64,000 nt of DNA from Vanilla planifolia (GCA_023846275.1 JAIUJO010000091.1:1734803-1798802), one strand, 5' to 3'; positions 26,001 to 39,440 are shown, numbered from the stretch's first letter. The notes: a model not told the origin generated them from the letters alone. A program made the numbers and translations.

Positions 26001-26929
26001 CTTATTGAGAAATATGTGCTAGAATTAAATCAATTATAATTAAAGAAAATTGGGAAGTTAGCCTATTTGACAAGAAAGTAGAGATTACTAGTTTAATGAC
26101 TGAAGCATTTACCGTAAGAAAATGTTAATGAGCATTGACAACTAAATGTTTTAATACAATACCTTAAAAAGTTTTCTCCTGATTTTGTAAAAATTTTTAT
26201 CAGTCAATCTTGTTGAAGAATTCACTTATTTATAAACATTCTTAATGACTAAAAGCACTTTCCAAATCAACTAACCACTCATTAATACTTAAATTAAAAA
26301 ATTAACTATAGTTTTTAATTAATAAGGTATAAAAATCAAAAAACCTAAAAAATCTCACTACAAAGGAGCCACTAGATCAAAAGGCTCTTAGACTATTCGA
26401 TTGTGAAACCTTCTCAATTGGGTCGATAATATTAAAAGCACTATTTCTAAATTAGGATTTGATATGAACCACTAAATCTAAATCATTATTTTGCTATTAT
26501 ATTTGGCTTTTACATGAAGATAAGGCATGGACAATGAGTTCTCAAATTTATGTAATTGGATATGATGATCTAAATAAGACTTTGTATAAGTGGATGAGAT
26601 TTGAATCATTCGGTCACATAGTTTTGCTATTGGATAGCAAAAACACTCGCATAATTTTCAGTACAATCGTGTGAAATGGATTTGGGTTTTTTTAGTCTTA
26701 CAATGAATAAATGATGGATTATTATGGCTTTACTAAAGCTTTCCTACATTGCACATTTTGCATTTTTTTTGCATTTGACCACCTCTTGCTATGCTCTAGA
26801 TGTAAGTTATGTTAGGATTCTTGAGTTATGAATGAATCAAAACTATTTCGTAGCTTTTAGAGATATTTTATTGAAATGATAGGCCTTATTAGCTGTAATC
26901 ATGAATTGCTCTAAGTATGCCTTTTGGTT
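26001..26929. other. Intergenic DNA with a slightly GC-richer patch
   Basis: No gene was recognised. The patch 26340-26720 has phrases such as 'gactattcgattgtgaaacc' that recall the upstream parts of repeats F and the 19781-21280 island. I could not define ends or a family. Confidence 0.4.
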
Positions 26930-27490
26930 CTTTTTAGTAATAAGTTTTTTTTATTGTTTTAAATATATTATGATTTTTTTACAAATTTATTTTTATAATT
27001 AAAATACATTTTTTACAACAAGTTTTGAAAAGTAAAATTTCAAAGGTATGATAAGAATAAAATGATTTTTGGATGGTAAAGATATGACAAAGATTATAGA
27101 ATCCTAATACTTTTTTAAGATGGATAATTTAAGTGCGACAAAATTTTTGTACCTTATATGAGTGATTTCAATAAAACTTAACATCTAATAAAAAAATTAA
27201 AATAACTAAAATTAAATTTAAAGTAAACCTCTTTCTTAAATACAAAACATAACTCCTCTTTTTTAAATTCTCTTGTGAACACAAGAATTAGACTTTAAAA
27301 ATTTAAAAATTCTCTTTAACAAATTTTGTAGTAATTCATAAGATTTGTTATTATCAAACCAAGTACCACAACTAGGGGTCAAAAACTTAACACATTAAAC
27401 AATCAAATATTCAATGAAATTATCATAAAACTATCGATTATCGTTTGATCGTGGCAGTCTCCTTTCTACAACACTTTTGGACCATTCTAT
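26930..27490 (+). repeat. Repeat G, copy 3
   Basis: Landmarks shared with copies 1 and 2 include 'tagaatcctaatactttttt', 'tttttgtaccttatatgagtgattt', 'ctaaaattaaatttaaag', 'gatttgttattatcaaacc' and 'aggggtcaa'. Past the shared part it continues with 'gatcgtggcagtctcc', which aligns with 'gataatgcgattgtct' at the edge of the plastid insertion in copy 1. Confidence 0.7.
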
Positions 27491-28378
27491 CCATTTATGG
27501 GAGCATTTGATACCTACTTGAAATAATGTCTCATCTACCTCAAGGCATTACCATTGCAAAACTCTATGACTAGTAAAAGAATTATTAAGAACATTAAATG
27601 TCTTGTGTGACATATGCATTGACTTCAATCATTACTATTTTTTTAGAAGATTAAATCCAACTTTAAGACGTGACTAGACTTCCTTCATCCTAAAAGCATC
27701 ATACAATCATGAAACTTGTTCCTTCTCCTTCCTTAAACGGACTTTAACAATTATCCAATTTGTCTCCCTCTTCCTAGCCTTCATAATAGTTCTCCATTTT
27801 ATCCTAATTATAACAACTTTGTTATTAGTTGTATTCATCTCATGATTCTCCTTATTTGGTACATGTGTATTATATTATATATCCACTGTGAACAAAAACT
27901 TATAACGATTACAACTTCTTGCACATTCAATTGCGAAAGACTTTTAGACGTTTTTTTGACAAATTTAAAAAACACTACTCCAAGTGTTGTTTATTTTAAT
28001 AAAAAAATTCATATATTTCTAAAATAATTTGGCTCTTTTATTATGTTTCTTTAAAAAGTCCCTTAGAATTAAATTAGTATTATTTTTACAAATTTTTGGT
28101 ATTTTTTATGTCATCTCAATTTCAACTTGAAGAAGAATTATTATTTAAGGTCCATTTCATTTGTTCTACCATATTTGACTTCACATCTATATTATTAGTT
28201 ATTTCAATTAATATTTTTGTTGATATTATTAAAAAATAGACAAATGGAAATTTCATTTAATCACATTCAAAAAAAAGTTTAAATGCACTTACATTTATCC
28301 AACAAATGTCGAAAAAATGTTGAAGTCTATTTAATATTTTGTAAACTTCCCTTTATATAAGAATTTAATAATTCAATT
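27491..28378. other. Intergenic DNA, possible body of a minus-strand gypsy fossil
   Basis: No gene was recognised. Position next to the minus-strand chromodomain end at 28379-28535 means this could hold the 3' untranslated region or LTR of that gypsy element, but no terminal motifs were found. The 61-codon open stretch at 27842-28027 shows no domain. Confidence 0.4.
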
Positions 28379-28535
28379 TAAAAAATATTGGGATGCTTCC
28401 AGACAAACTCTTCCTCTACTTCCCAAGTACCTACTAGTTAGTATAACTTATCCATTATACATTCAACATGGAGGGCAATCCTTCTTTGTTTTCTTGAATT
28501 CCCACGCAATAAAACCCATTGGCCTATCCTTTTGA
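28379..28535 (-). mobile_element. Ty3/gypsy fossil: C-terminal end of a chromodomain (chromovirus type)
   Basis: The minus strand reads TWEVEEEFVWKHPNIF followed by a stop. This matches the typical end of plant chromovirus integrases of the Tekay/Del group (pattern 'EEATWE.E..M...YP.LF'). Chromodomains at this position are thought to guide insertion into particular chromatin. Only a fragment remains, and upstream integrase sequence was not recognised at higher coordinates, so the element is broken and old. Confidence 0.6.
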
Positions 28536-28959
28536 AATAATCAAGGGTGGATCATCTAGCTACTTTGGTCACATTTAAATATATAAGTAGTATTAGCAAC
28601 AAATTTAATTAAATCCGAAAGAAAAAATACAGTTTGTTCCCTGGCAAGCAATAATGACAAAACTATATTGTAAGTAATGTAACAATTTTTTTCAATAATA
28701 TATAAAGTAGAAAATTCTTTGTCTTTAATTATCCACATTTTCTAAACATTATAATGCGTTTTATTGGGCTTACCTTTCACAATACATGAACCTCTTCCTA
28801 ACAATCCACTTTTTTTATTTTCTTATGAAAACATGCATGGAGTAAACCTTTTCTTTTTTTAACTCTTGCTTTGATTAGGTGGATCTTCTTAACTGTTTCA
28901 AAATCATATCAATATCAAGAAAAGAATTGCTAATTAGTTAATATCAGTATAATGATAAT
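28536..28959. other. AT-rich intergenic DNA, no gene recognised
   Basis: The minus-strand open stretch 28556-28738 has no recognised domain. The region lies upstream, on the minus strand, of the chromodomain fragment, but no integrase motif could be read. Confidence 0.45.
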
Positions 28960-30880
28960 AGCAAAATATATTATGTAATACATATAAGGTGTCATCTCTA
29001 TTCTAGATTAGCAAATATAATTGTAATCAAATTAATTCAAAGTCAAATACTTATCCTAACTACAATTGAAAAAAAATTTTAGACTTAACATATTCCTAAC
29101 TATTTTAAATATTCTCTTTCATTGACTTCTATTTTAGCCTAGAACGTGTTGTTAAACAATAGTTACTTATAATGTGTCACACAACCATTTGAAAAACAAT
29201 GATGTAAGCTTTGAATACTTATGCAATATAATAATTTTGTCCATACCGCATGAGCCTTACTGTTTTGTCAAGAAATATTTTACCTATTTGTTTTTGAAAA
29301 AAAATGTTTTTATAAAAAGAAAAATATTATTTTTTATGGTAGAAAACCTCATTTTATATTAGGTTTAATTTAGCATCTCTAACTAAAAAATATTTTTTTT
29401 AATCTTCTTCACATCACCAAGCTAGCTTAGGACTACAAGTTCATATTATCAATATGCAACAATCACAAATGTAGTAAAATTCATTCTATTTTATATGTAT
29501 ATAGCATACATCATTCAAACATATTAAGCTTCATCTATGTTATATATCAAACAATTTTAATCTCCTTATTAAAACTTTTGATGCTACTTTTACTTTTTCT
29601 TTGGTGATATAGAATCTCAAATCGTAATGTCTTAATAAGTCTGTCATTTTAATAATCTCAATGTCTGAATTGATTTATTATCAAACGAAATATGAGTAAA
29701 ATATTATATGTTCATTTCAAGAACAACAAACTAAACTATGAAAGCTTTGACATATTTTGATGGTAGAGCTACATAAATAATTAGATAGGAATTGGAGATT
29801 AGAAACCAAGATAGTGGATGCTATCCCTTTATAATATTCTTCAAATAGATAAACCCGAAAGATATTTAACAAGGAAACTTAGTTGTAAAGGAATCAACTC
29901 AATATGTGTTTGATGAAATTATGCATCAAAGAAAAAAGGTAGATTTACAAGAAATAAAAGACTTTGGAAAAATAAAATTTGTTGACAAACAAAGATCTTG
30001 AAATGTCAAACAATATTGATCTCTACTCACATTATTTTAGGTTGGGAATGTAGATAGAACTTTGTTCATCAAAGATTCCATTGATTAAACTAATTATCTA
30101 ACAGAAACATATGGAACTATATCTTTAGCAAAAAAATGAATCACAATATAGCATTAGGAGTATTTCTAGTAAAAGTTTTTTGGTTTGAAAAGGAAATTAG
30201 GTGATATGGCATTACAATTATAAATATTTCTTCAAAAATATGACAATTTCAATGCCCTTTATTTAACTCAAAATGTTATAAAGTACTATAAGATTCAAGA
30301 AATTAATTTTAAGCCCCATCTAATCATGGACTATGTAGAATGAAATACAGTAGACGTTCAATTTGTTGGCAACAACACGAAATAAGCTAGCACCCTAACA
30401 AAGCTACTTAATGGAGATTTATTCCATAGAATTGGAAGAATTTTTAATGAAGTCAAAAGGAAGAGAAATTCAATTTGTTTTTAAGAGAAGTTCTTTGAGT
30501 GAAAGGTAGCTCAACCATGTTCTTTAATCACTTCCTAATCTAGCTTGACTTGATAAACCTAGCAAATGTTTTCTTACATTACATTCGATTACGTTATCAT
30601 AAACTTAGTTGGTAAGTCATCATAAAACAAAAAGTGGTTATTTGTCCTATGAGTAATTCTTGATGATATTTGATTTGGACGACATAATTTGGTAGCATAT
30701 TAATTAATTATCTAGCTTTTCTTGTAGATATGATAGGTGAACAACATTAGAGGGATATTAATGTCAAAAGAACAAGTCAATTGATTAAATATATCATCAT
30801 AAGTAGGTTTGGAAAAAGAATGAATAGGATTTTAGCATGATCAAGAAACATTGTCTTATGGTTGTAAAATGTGTGATGAA
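28960..30880 (+). mobile_element. Ty1/copia fossil, family X copy 1 (broken, internally deleted)
   Basis: This is one of three related copies; the others are at 50230-51420 and 51480-56830, the latter interrupted. The leading part is noncoding and shared among copies, for example 'aaatattctctttcattgact' near 29107 and 'ctacttttactttttct' near 29583. A segment near 29860-29970 resembles the linker after copia integrase ('N.RTLVVEES.HVVFDE' type). About 30190-30430 resembles the copia RNase H region and its end, including a 'FTKPL'-like site read as LTKLL. A noncoding tail follows to about 30880 and is shared with 56430-56830. It is a broken relic with many breaks and a large internal deletion relative to the copy ending at 56830. 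Confidence 0.7.
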
Positions 30881-31254
30881 AAATGAATAATAGGATAGAG
30901 AAGAATCATTTGTTTAACAATTTTTTTATTTCAAAAAATACAAAAAAATTTGAGCTTAAAATAGACATTTTTTTATAAAATTATCAACAAAATAAAAATG
31001 CTTAACAATAAAAAAATTAACAAAAGATTTTTAAATGGTTTGGCTAAAACCTATTCCTACATCCACCCCAATCCCTAATCAAGCTTCTACTAACCACTCC
31101 CTTTTGTCAAAGTTTGTAGAGTTATAACAAATATAAATGGGTTGCTCCAATAAGATACAAAAAACTGTGAAATTCAGGTTAAATGAAAAAATTTTAAACT
31201 TTACAATTTTTTCTTATAAAAATCCTTACACCTTTAATTTTTTTGAAAGGGAGT
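30881..31254. other. Intergenic DNA leading into repeat F
   Basis: A GC-richer phrase, 'cctacatccaccccaatccc', lies near 31053. No gene or family was recognised. Confidence 0.4.
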
Positions 31255-32560
31255 AGCACTACTAATTAACGAAGAGATTTACCAGAAAATACAAAAGTTA
31301 TTATCAAGGAAAGTATAAGAAATGTAGATCAACAAAAGTTCATAGCACCTATAATTACAAAGAAAATTGTTGCTCACAATTTGAACTTCGCTTGTAATTG
31401 TATGAAAATTTTCAAGTTCCATTCAATAGTTTTAAGATCTAGTAAATGATCCCTATTTATAAATTAAAAAACTCCAAAACTACTCACACAATAGCTAAAA
31501 TCTACCTTCTAGAAAGCTAGAAAAAACAGATGGAGTTGATGGTACAACTACCATCAAATTAAGCGAACAGAGTGGTCGCCATTTGATCAACATAAATGAT
31601 AAAGGGTTTAGATTTAATCAAGATAATACAAGTTTTAAACAGTTGGATTGAAAGGTTGGATGGATAGTAATGATGATCAGATTACAGCTCACATAAAACA
31701 AGAGACTCTCAATCATTCCATCAACTATTCTAGATAAATGGGCGAAGAATGTTAACTATTCATAAATATGATTGTGATCTGGACTACTCAATCATGAAAA
31801 CACATGATTAGTAAGTACAAAAATCTCAACGTTGGTGATAGCTTTTGTTTAATCTCACATTACAAAATAGTTGAATTATTCTATGCTTATAGTAAATTAA
31901 CTACATATCATTCAGCCTAATTGGTTGGCTACCCCTAGGTTTCTCAAGAAGTCATGATCGAGGTCGTTAGTTGGCACGTATGAGTCAACCTCACTAAATT
32001 TTCCTAAATTGATTAAAGAGTCTACCATGACTCATTTTTCCTAAGCCTATTCATGAGTAGCAAATCCAAAAAATTAACCAAGAGGCCACTATAATAACTT
32101 AACTTGATTGATACTTAGGTTTGGCTAGTTTTAGATTCGGTTAGGTTCGGAGCTTGAGGGGGTCTCTAAGGCCCATGACCCTTTTGTGCTACATGCTATT
32201 TGACCTAGGCTTTTGGGGGTTAAATGTTGAGAGTGCTTAAGAAAAAAATGTTTTTAGAATCACAATAAACATTTATATATAAAACAATTTGATTATTTAC
32301 AAGATTTTTAAGAGCTAAAATGTTTTCAAACAGAATATAAGTTGAACAAAAGTCAAATATTCACAAAAGATAATCGCCTTATTTTTTCTATTTATGAAAA
32401 AATTAAAAGTTTAACATGCTCATTGTAAAAATTTAGAAATGAAGTTATTTTTTGGTTAGCCACTCTGCAAAGACCGTTGTCTTTGGCTGCAAAGTTAGTA
32501 GATTAAGCTATCAAGTCATATTTTCTTTTTATGTTATAATTCTTACTCCAACAAATCCAG
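31255..32560 (-). repeat. Repeat F, copy 1 (copia-like LTR, minus orientation)
   Basis: This segment is repeated at 33165-34480, about 1.9 kb away in the same orientation. Shared landmarks include 'ttgaactt..tt', 'tatgaaaattttcaa', 'aaatgatcc', 'agaaagct', 'gatctggacta', 'gttggctaccc', 'gagaagtcatg' and 'cataactccaac'. On the minus strand a TATAAATAG box (31453-31461) is followed by a transcribed-looking stretch, the layout of a plant Ty1/copia LTR. If the two copies are the LTRs of one element, nearly all of the internal part has been lost. Exact LTR ends and target duplications were not found. Confidence 0.65.
31453..31461 (-). promoter_or_regulatory. TATA-box-like site in repeat F copy 1
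   Basis: The minus strand reads TATAAATAG followed by GGATCA. The corresponding site in the second copy reads TATACAAGG, a weaker match. In a decayed repeat this is best read as a relic. Confidence 0.4.
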
Positions 32561-33164
32561 ACATTAGGAAACTTCATTTGATCTTACTAAAACTTTACTA
32601 AGTTTAATAAAGTATTAGTAAATACTTAGCCTTGATTTTGTGATCATCATATTAAAAGGTATAACAATCTCACCTTTCAGGATTATAAAACTAAAGCTAT
32701 AGGAAAATATAACATTAATGAAAAAAATAAAAAAATTAATATTCAACATTATAATATATACTTTACATGATAGCATATAAACTCTTGAATCCTAACTTAC
32801 TCTCACCCATAATTCAAAAGGGTTAATGAAACCTAAGCCTGATCTAAGTTTATAAAATACTTTGATGCCAATCATAATAAAAATATCAACTAATTAAGAA
32901 AACAATAGCACAAATCACAACTTAATTATTTTTTTTATACATGCTCTCTAGTAAAGTTCTATTTTAATTCTATTTGTTTTGTTCTTGAGTGTTGAACGAA
33001 ATATTTAGCTAAGAAAATTGCACTTAAACTATTAAAAAGAATTACAATTGTGTAAATTATAAGCCATAATCTAAATATTGTACTTTCATGCCAAGAATTT
33101 GAGTAGCCCAACAAAATTTACCATCATGTCTCACAAAAATTCCAAAACCATTAATTCTTTAACA
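32561..33164. other. Spacer between the two copies of repeat F
   Basis: About 600 bases of AT-rich DNA with no recognised coding domain. If F copies are an LTR pair, this is all that remains between them. Confidence 0.45.
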
Positions 33165-34480
33165 AAAGTGTTATTACTAATGAATGAAGTAGATGTTTCT
33201 AAGAAATGAAAAAAATAATTATGAATAAAGGTTGGAGAAATAGAGACATTAAAATCTATAGCTCTGATAATCGTGTAAATATTTGTTACTCATAGTTTGA
33301 ACTTCATTTCGACTCCTATGAAAATTTTCAAATATGATTTAGTTATTATATGTTTGATAAATGATCCTTGTATAAAGTTGACATAAAAAACTCAAAAAAT
33401 AACTTCCTAATGGCTAGAATATTCTTTTTAGAAAGCTAATCGATAAAGATTGAGAAGATTGTACAACTTACATTCAATTAAGCAAACAAAGTGGCAATCT
33501 CTGAATTAGCTTAAATGATGAAGGTTCAAAATCTAATCATAGTGAGATAGGAACTAGAGCATTGAATTTAAAAGTTAAATTGATAATAACAATGATCAGA
33601 TTAATATTCTCATAAGAGGAAAGACTCTTAACCAATCCATCAACTATACTAGACGAACAGCTAAAGAAATTTAACAATTAATAAATTTGGGCATGATCTG
33701 GACTATTCGATTGAAAAAATGCACCTCAGTGTAGAAATCTCAAGTTTGGCAATAACTTTTATTTAATCACACATTTTGAAATAGTTGAGTTATTTCATTC
33801 CTATAATACATCAATTACATATTATAATTAGATTATTAGAGTTGGCTACCCTTACTGTTCTTGAGAAGTCATGCCCTTAGTCACGAAGAGAAATCTATGG
33901 GTCTCACCAAACATAATTTACTTAAACAATTTAATGAGTTTATTCTGACACATTTCCTATAACTCGGTCCATAAGTAATGGGTTTAACTGATTAATGTAG
34001 AGTCTACAATAGCAAAATTACTTGACTGATACTCGAGTTTAACCTATCTTATATTCAATGAGTTCTTGGCCTTTGGAGGTGCCAAAGTCCCATACCCCTA
34101 GGTGGTACCAGTAAGTTGACCTGAGCCCTTTGGATTCAGTATTTTTGGTGAGTTTAAGAAATTTTTTTATAACAATAAAAAAAGTCACATACAGAATATT
34201 TGAATGTTTATAAGATTTTCAAAATGTCAAATATATTCAAATGAAATACAATTTAGACTAAATTCACATACACATACAAGATTGATAGTTTTATGCACCA
34301 CAATTACAAAACAATTAAAGGTTTAATAGGCTAACCATGAAGATTTAAAAATAAAACTCTTTCTAGATTAGTCACCCCACAATCATCATTGTCCTCAACT
34401 CCAATGTCAATAGGGTGAGCCATCAAATTGTGTTCACAATTTATACTACAGTCATAACTCCAACAAAATCTACTCCTTAC
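33165..34480 (-). repeat. Repeat F, copy 2 (copia-like LTR, minus orientation)
   Basis: This is the second copy of the unit at 31255-32560. It keeps the same landmark order but has diverged noticeably, so the duplication is old. It ends just after 'cataactccaacaaaatct'. Confidence 0.65.
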
Positions 34481-34899
34481 TAAGCTAAACAAGATATTAA
34501 TAAACAATTTGATTATAAATTTTAAAGTATTTCGAAGAAAAATTAATCATAAAAGCTAAAAATAGAAGTCATTAAAATTAAGAAATTATAAAATGAAAAA
34601 AGTAAAAATCCAAACAAACTATTAAACAACTTAAAAAATTAAAATTATTTATAAAAGTTTTCAAAAACTTTTGTTGTTCCATTAAAGTTTAAGGTCGATA
34701 TAAAGAAGGCCTGAGATTTACCTAAAATGCTTTTATAGATTGATGTTTATTCACTTTGATTCTAGATAAAGTTATTGTATATAAAATGTTCGTTGGATTC
34801 ATACAATGCATTACAAAGGAGCGCAATATCGTAAGTATAAAATCATCTTGTTATTGTTGATGACATGGTTGTACAAATTTTTTGCATGCATATATTAAT
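34481..34899. other. Intergenic DNA between repeat F and family A copy 2
   Basis: I see no gene or repeat that I can support here. Confidence 0.45.
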
Positions 34900-37800
34900 T
34901 ATTTAAGTAATATATACTTTGGATTTTAACAATTTTACTTTAAATAAAATTATTTTTTAACCTTATTTAACTTTTCATAAGGAAGATAATACCAATTGGT
35001 TTTATGCATAAACTAATGATTTAAGTGTTATATATTTTTTATTATAAAAATTTTATTATAAATAAACTAATTATTTTTTAAACTTATTTAACTTTTCATG
35101 TAGAAGATAACTTTGATAACTAAGTTATGAATTGTTTTTCATATACTAATTATTCAATTATCATAATTATTTTTTGTAATTTTTATGCTTGAATTAATTT
35201 CACATAAGTTCGAATAATTTAATTTATATTATGACATTTATGCTCCATGTTTAATTTCTTAAAATTTTCTATCATTAAAACTTTCTTAATTATATATTTA
35301 ATATTATAATGTTTTTAAATAAATTGTTCTTGAAACATTAGGAAAAACATTTGTAAATTTGAATATTTTTCAATTAATTTTTTAATTTTTAAAATTTTCT
35401 ATTAAAACTGTAATAGTTTTTCTTTATGAATTTTTTATTAAAATTCTTAGGAAATGTTTTCTCAGAAAATCTTGTTAATTGTTTTATATTTCAAAATTTC
35501 CAAGAAATCAATATGGAATTTTTTTTGAAAATATTATGCATCTATAAATTATGTTGTGCTTAGTATTTTGTTGAATTATTGATTTTTATAAATTTTTCAT
35601 TTCTTTCAGATTTGTTATTTGTAATGGAAAGTTTTTATTCACTGTACCTTTAAGAATTTTTTATTATGCTTGTAAATATTAGAATTTTTTGTAGTACTTT
35701 TTTAGGATAATGACATATTCTTATGTTTTCGTATTTTTACAATGTTATGAAAGTTTTATTTTTATTTTATCTTTTTATGCAACTAATTTACAACTTCAAT
35801 GACTTTCTTATTTGTAAAACGTTGTTCATAAAAAATGCATTAATTTGTTAACATTTAATACTAAATAATAAAGATAAAATAGCCTTCTAGAACACATGTA
35901 AACATTTTGTGATATTTTATATATTCACTTTTTAAAATTGGAAATTATTGAAGTAAATTTTAAAAGCTTATTATATAACGTTATATTTTAGTATATTATT
36001 TTCTTAAGATATTGCTGAAGTTGTATCTAATACATAGAAATTGATTACTAAAAGTTTTTTTTATTCCCTTCTATCTCATTAAAAGAAAAGTAATTTGTAA
36101 TTAATTCAAAAAATTTTTATTACATTTTATTGATGTTAGTTTTTTATATTGTCAATATTTAATAATTATCAATAATATTCAACTGCATTTTTTTAATCTT
36201 TTCAAAAATTTCTATTAATTGTTATGCCTTAATTTTGAAAATTATAATTCCATTTATTCATTTTTTTAATTTTTTTGGAATATTTTTTAATGAATTTTCT
36301 TGTAACTGCTTGATATGTTGGTCGTAATAATCAAATATTAAGTTATTCAATTATTTTAACGATCATATATCTCTCGATTATTTCACAATTTTTTACATTA
36401 ATAAGTTTGTGACCTAACATTGCTAAGAAATTTTATGTTCATTTCTAATGCATTTGGCAATAATTATTTAAATCACTTTTAAGGGTGTAAATATTTTTGC
36501 AAAGCTTTTATTCTTTTATATTGGCATATTTGTCATGATTTAATTAAATAAACAATTTTTTAATATATTGAACACATTGTTTAAATGTTGTTGTACAATT
36601 ATTTCTTGATGATTTGTAATTTTTTATCTCACAAAATTCTTATTGAAATGGTTTTTAATAATTGTTTTTGGTAAGATATTTAATTTACAATCTTGTACAC
36701 ATTTCTATCATTTAATATGTTTAGAGTTTTGTTTTTCATACAAAACTTTTCTTGTATTATTCACCTAAGTTCATTAGTTCTTTCAGTCAATATTTCTCAT
36801 TTTTTAAATATTAAATTTAACTTATTTATTTTTCATTTAATTTTTTATTAACATTTTAAAATTATGCATCTTAGAAAAATAGCCATTAAAATATGATAGA
36901 TTTGCAAAATAGTATTATGTTCATAATATTTCGTTTACTATTTTTATTTAGGCCAATATTTTAGTAAATATATAATACCTATATTTTTTTTAAATTAATG
37001 TATAGTTTTATGGCAATATTGCAAATTGTATCATATCATATTGTTTCATTGCACTAGAACATTTCCTTGAATTTGTTGTAAACAAAAATTTAACTTATTA
37101 TTTATTTGGAATTAATTTTCTTAAAAATTTTATGCCTTCATTAAAATTGAATTGTTATTTTATTTTTTATTATAATATAAGAATTAATATTTAAAATATC
37201 CAAATCTCTTTTTCTAATTTATTAATAAATAATTAAAGTTTTATTTGAAATCTAAGCAATATACAAAGCAAATTAAAATATAACTTAAATAAAATTAGCA
37301 AAATATCATTAAAAATGATTCCACCATTTGATATGTTTAAATTTTTTTATTATTTATTTTGCAAGTTAGGCAAGCCTACGATTGTCCAATATGATGAGAT
37401 TTGTCAAGCAAAGAAAAAAAAATTTGTAATGCCAAAACATGTAAACTAATCAAAATTATAAAGAAAATGAAAAAAAAACCATAATACTAGGAAACAAAAT
37501 TTCTTCTAAAATTATGAAAAATTAAAGTAGCAAAAGCTAAAAAGTTATGCAGGATATTAAGCATATATATTATTCAAATTATATAACATATAAAAAAACA
37601 ATTGAGAATCGTTGAACATGGGAATAAGCAAAATTAAAAAAAGAAAAAATTGAAAGAAATAATATAAATAAGAACATAAAATAGATAATATTACAAATAT
37701 ATTTATAACATAACAACAATAAAACATGACAAGAAAACATGAATTACCCAAAAAAGTGGAACAATTATTTTTTAGGAGTCAAAAAATGAAAACAGTGGAA

Positions 37801-39440
37801 GCTATAAAATATCTAAAAGTAATCAAAATTAAGTATATAGTTTGTCATAAAACAATCACACACATGTTGAGAAAAATAAAAAACTAAGAAAATTAAAAAA
37901 AACATTAAAAAAATATAAAGATTATTAATAATAAATTAATATTATATTAGGTAAAAAATATATAATTTTGAAAAAATATTTTATAACAAATAGAAAAGTA
38001 GAACAAAAATGACAAAAGAAAAAAGTAGGATGGGAATCCATCAACTATACATTTATACTATTTATGTATTCATTGAGCTCAACATTTTTTTTTAAAAGAT
38101 CGACATATCATTTTATCCTAAACAATTCATATACATATGATAATAAACTTTTATGTTCAGTTTTATTTTTTTAAATTAGTGATAAAACGTTTTTTGGAAG
38201 TAACTCAAATTCAATATATTTTTCTTTGGATGCCTTATTTAGAATAAGCTTAAGAGAAGTAAACTTATGTAAAAATGTTAAAAAATGCTATTTAATAAAA
38301 TATTAATTACTATAATGTGGAGTAAAGTTAGGATGGTATTATTGAGATATTGATAGGTTTTATTTAGATTTGGCATAACTTGATAAATTTTTGAAAGCTT
38401 TTCAAATTTTTATTTGTCTTAAAAAAGTCAAAAGTTCACTTTTTTACTTATTATTGATGAAATTTAAAGATGAGGCACTAAATGATAAGATTGATATTTT
38501 AAGTCAATGGAATCACTTTACCAAAATGCCAAAGACCTACTTAACACAACTATGTTCATCCAAGTATAATATAAATGTTTCCATATAAATCCATCACACC
38601 AAATATTATGTAAGAATATTTCGTAATTGATAACAATAGAATACAATTTAGTGTCTTAAACTTTAATAGATTTATCAAAGTTCATTGAAATGACTATATG
38701 AATTGCAATAGGATTAATATTTGTAGATGTAAGTAACAAAGATAATTCCTATTACATATTAATATTCTAATTAATAAAAATTGTTGCTTCCCAAAAAAAC
38801 TTTAAAGTTAAATATAATGGGAGATTACACATAATAGTCAAATGGATTTTGATAGTAGATAAAGCAATATAATGCAATAAATGTGTAATGTGAATCATTT
38901 TATTGTTTGAATATAATAGAAATGTATGTAGCTAAGACATAATTATACACTCTTTTTTAGTACATTGAATGGAAGAGATTTTGACTGTCAATAGTGATAA
39001 GTTTTCATATGATAACATTAAATTGTACAATAATTTTGTAATCAAATTTGATAAGCATGGATATAAATCTAATATTGCAAAATATACATAATGTTAAAAA
39101 AGCAAGCCACTAGTGTCATAAGAATTACATCAAAATATGGTAAAATTTTAAAATTTTGTTGATAAATAAATTGTTCGAAAACTTGCTTTCAATTTATGTT
39201 GAAATAGTTATATGTAATTACCTTACTAAGTTTGTCATTAGTTTATGGGTAAAGTAGAAAAGTCACGTGCGACTATTACTTTCTTGCGAGTTATGCCACA
39301 TAAACAAGATAGTGAGGCCAAGGGATTGTCGTTGAAGTGCTGCTACACAAGAATTGTTTGAAGAAAACTTATAGGAATTTGTTGACATCATGTATGTAAT
39401 AAAAATGAAATGATTGAGAACCATAATGAGGGTTCAAAAA
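34900..39440 (+). repeat. Family A repeat, copy 2
   Basis: This copy matches copy 1 from about its position 480 onward, starting around 'gaagataactttgataactaag' (35103 against 559 in copy 1). It stays collinear past 'ggcatgaatc'-type and 'tataaatccatcacac' landmarks (38584 against 3741). It also shares the final segment 'atagtgaggcca' (near 39310 against 4448) that copy 3 lacks. The open stretches at 37557-37751 and 38391-38588 have no recognised domain; the second lies in a part conserved across copies, but its frame is not kept open in the others. Confidence 0.8.
34941..35110 (+). repeat. Local duplication, ~118-bp period
   Basis: The words 'taaataaa', 'ttattttttaa', 'cttatttaacttttcat' and 'gaagataa' occur in the same order starting at 34941 and at 35059. 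The second unit is the one that matches the other family A copies, so this looks like a local tandem duplication at the left edge of copy 2. Confidence 0.7.
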
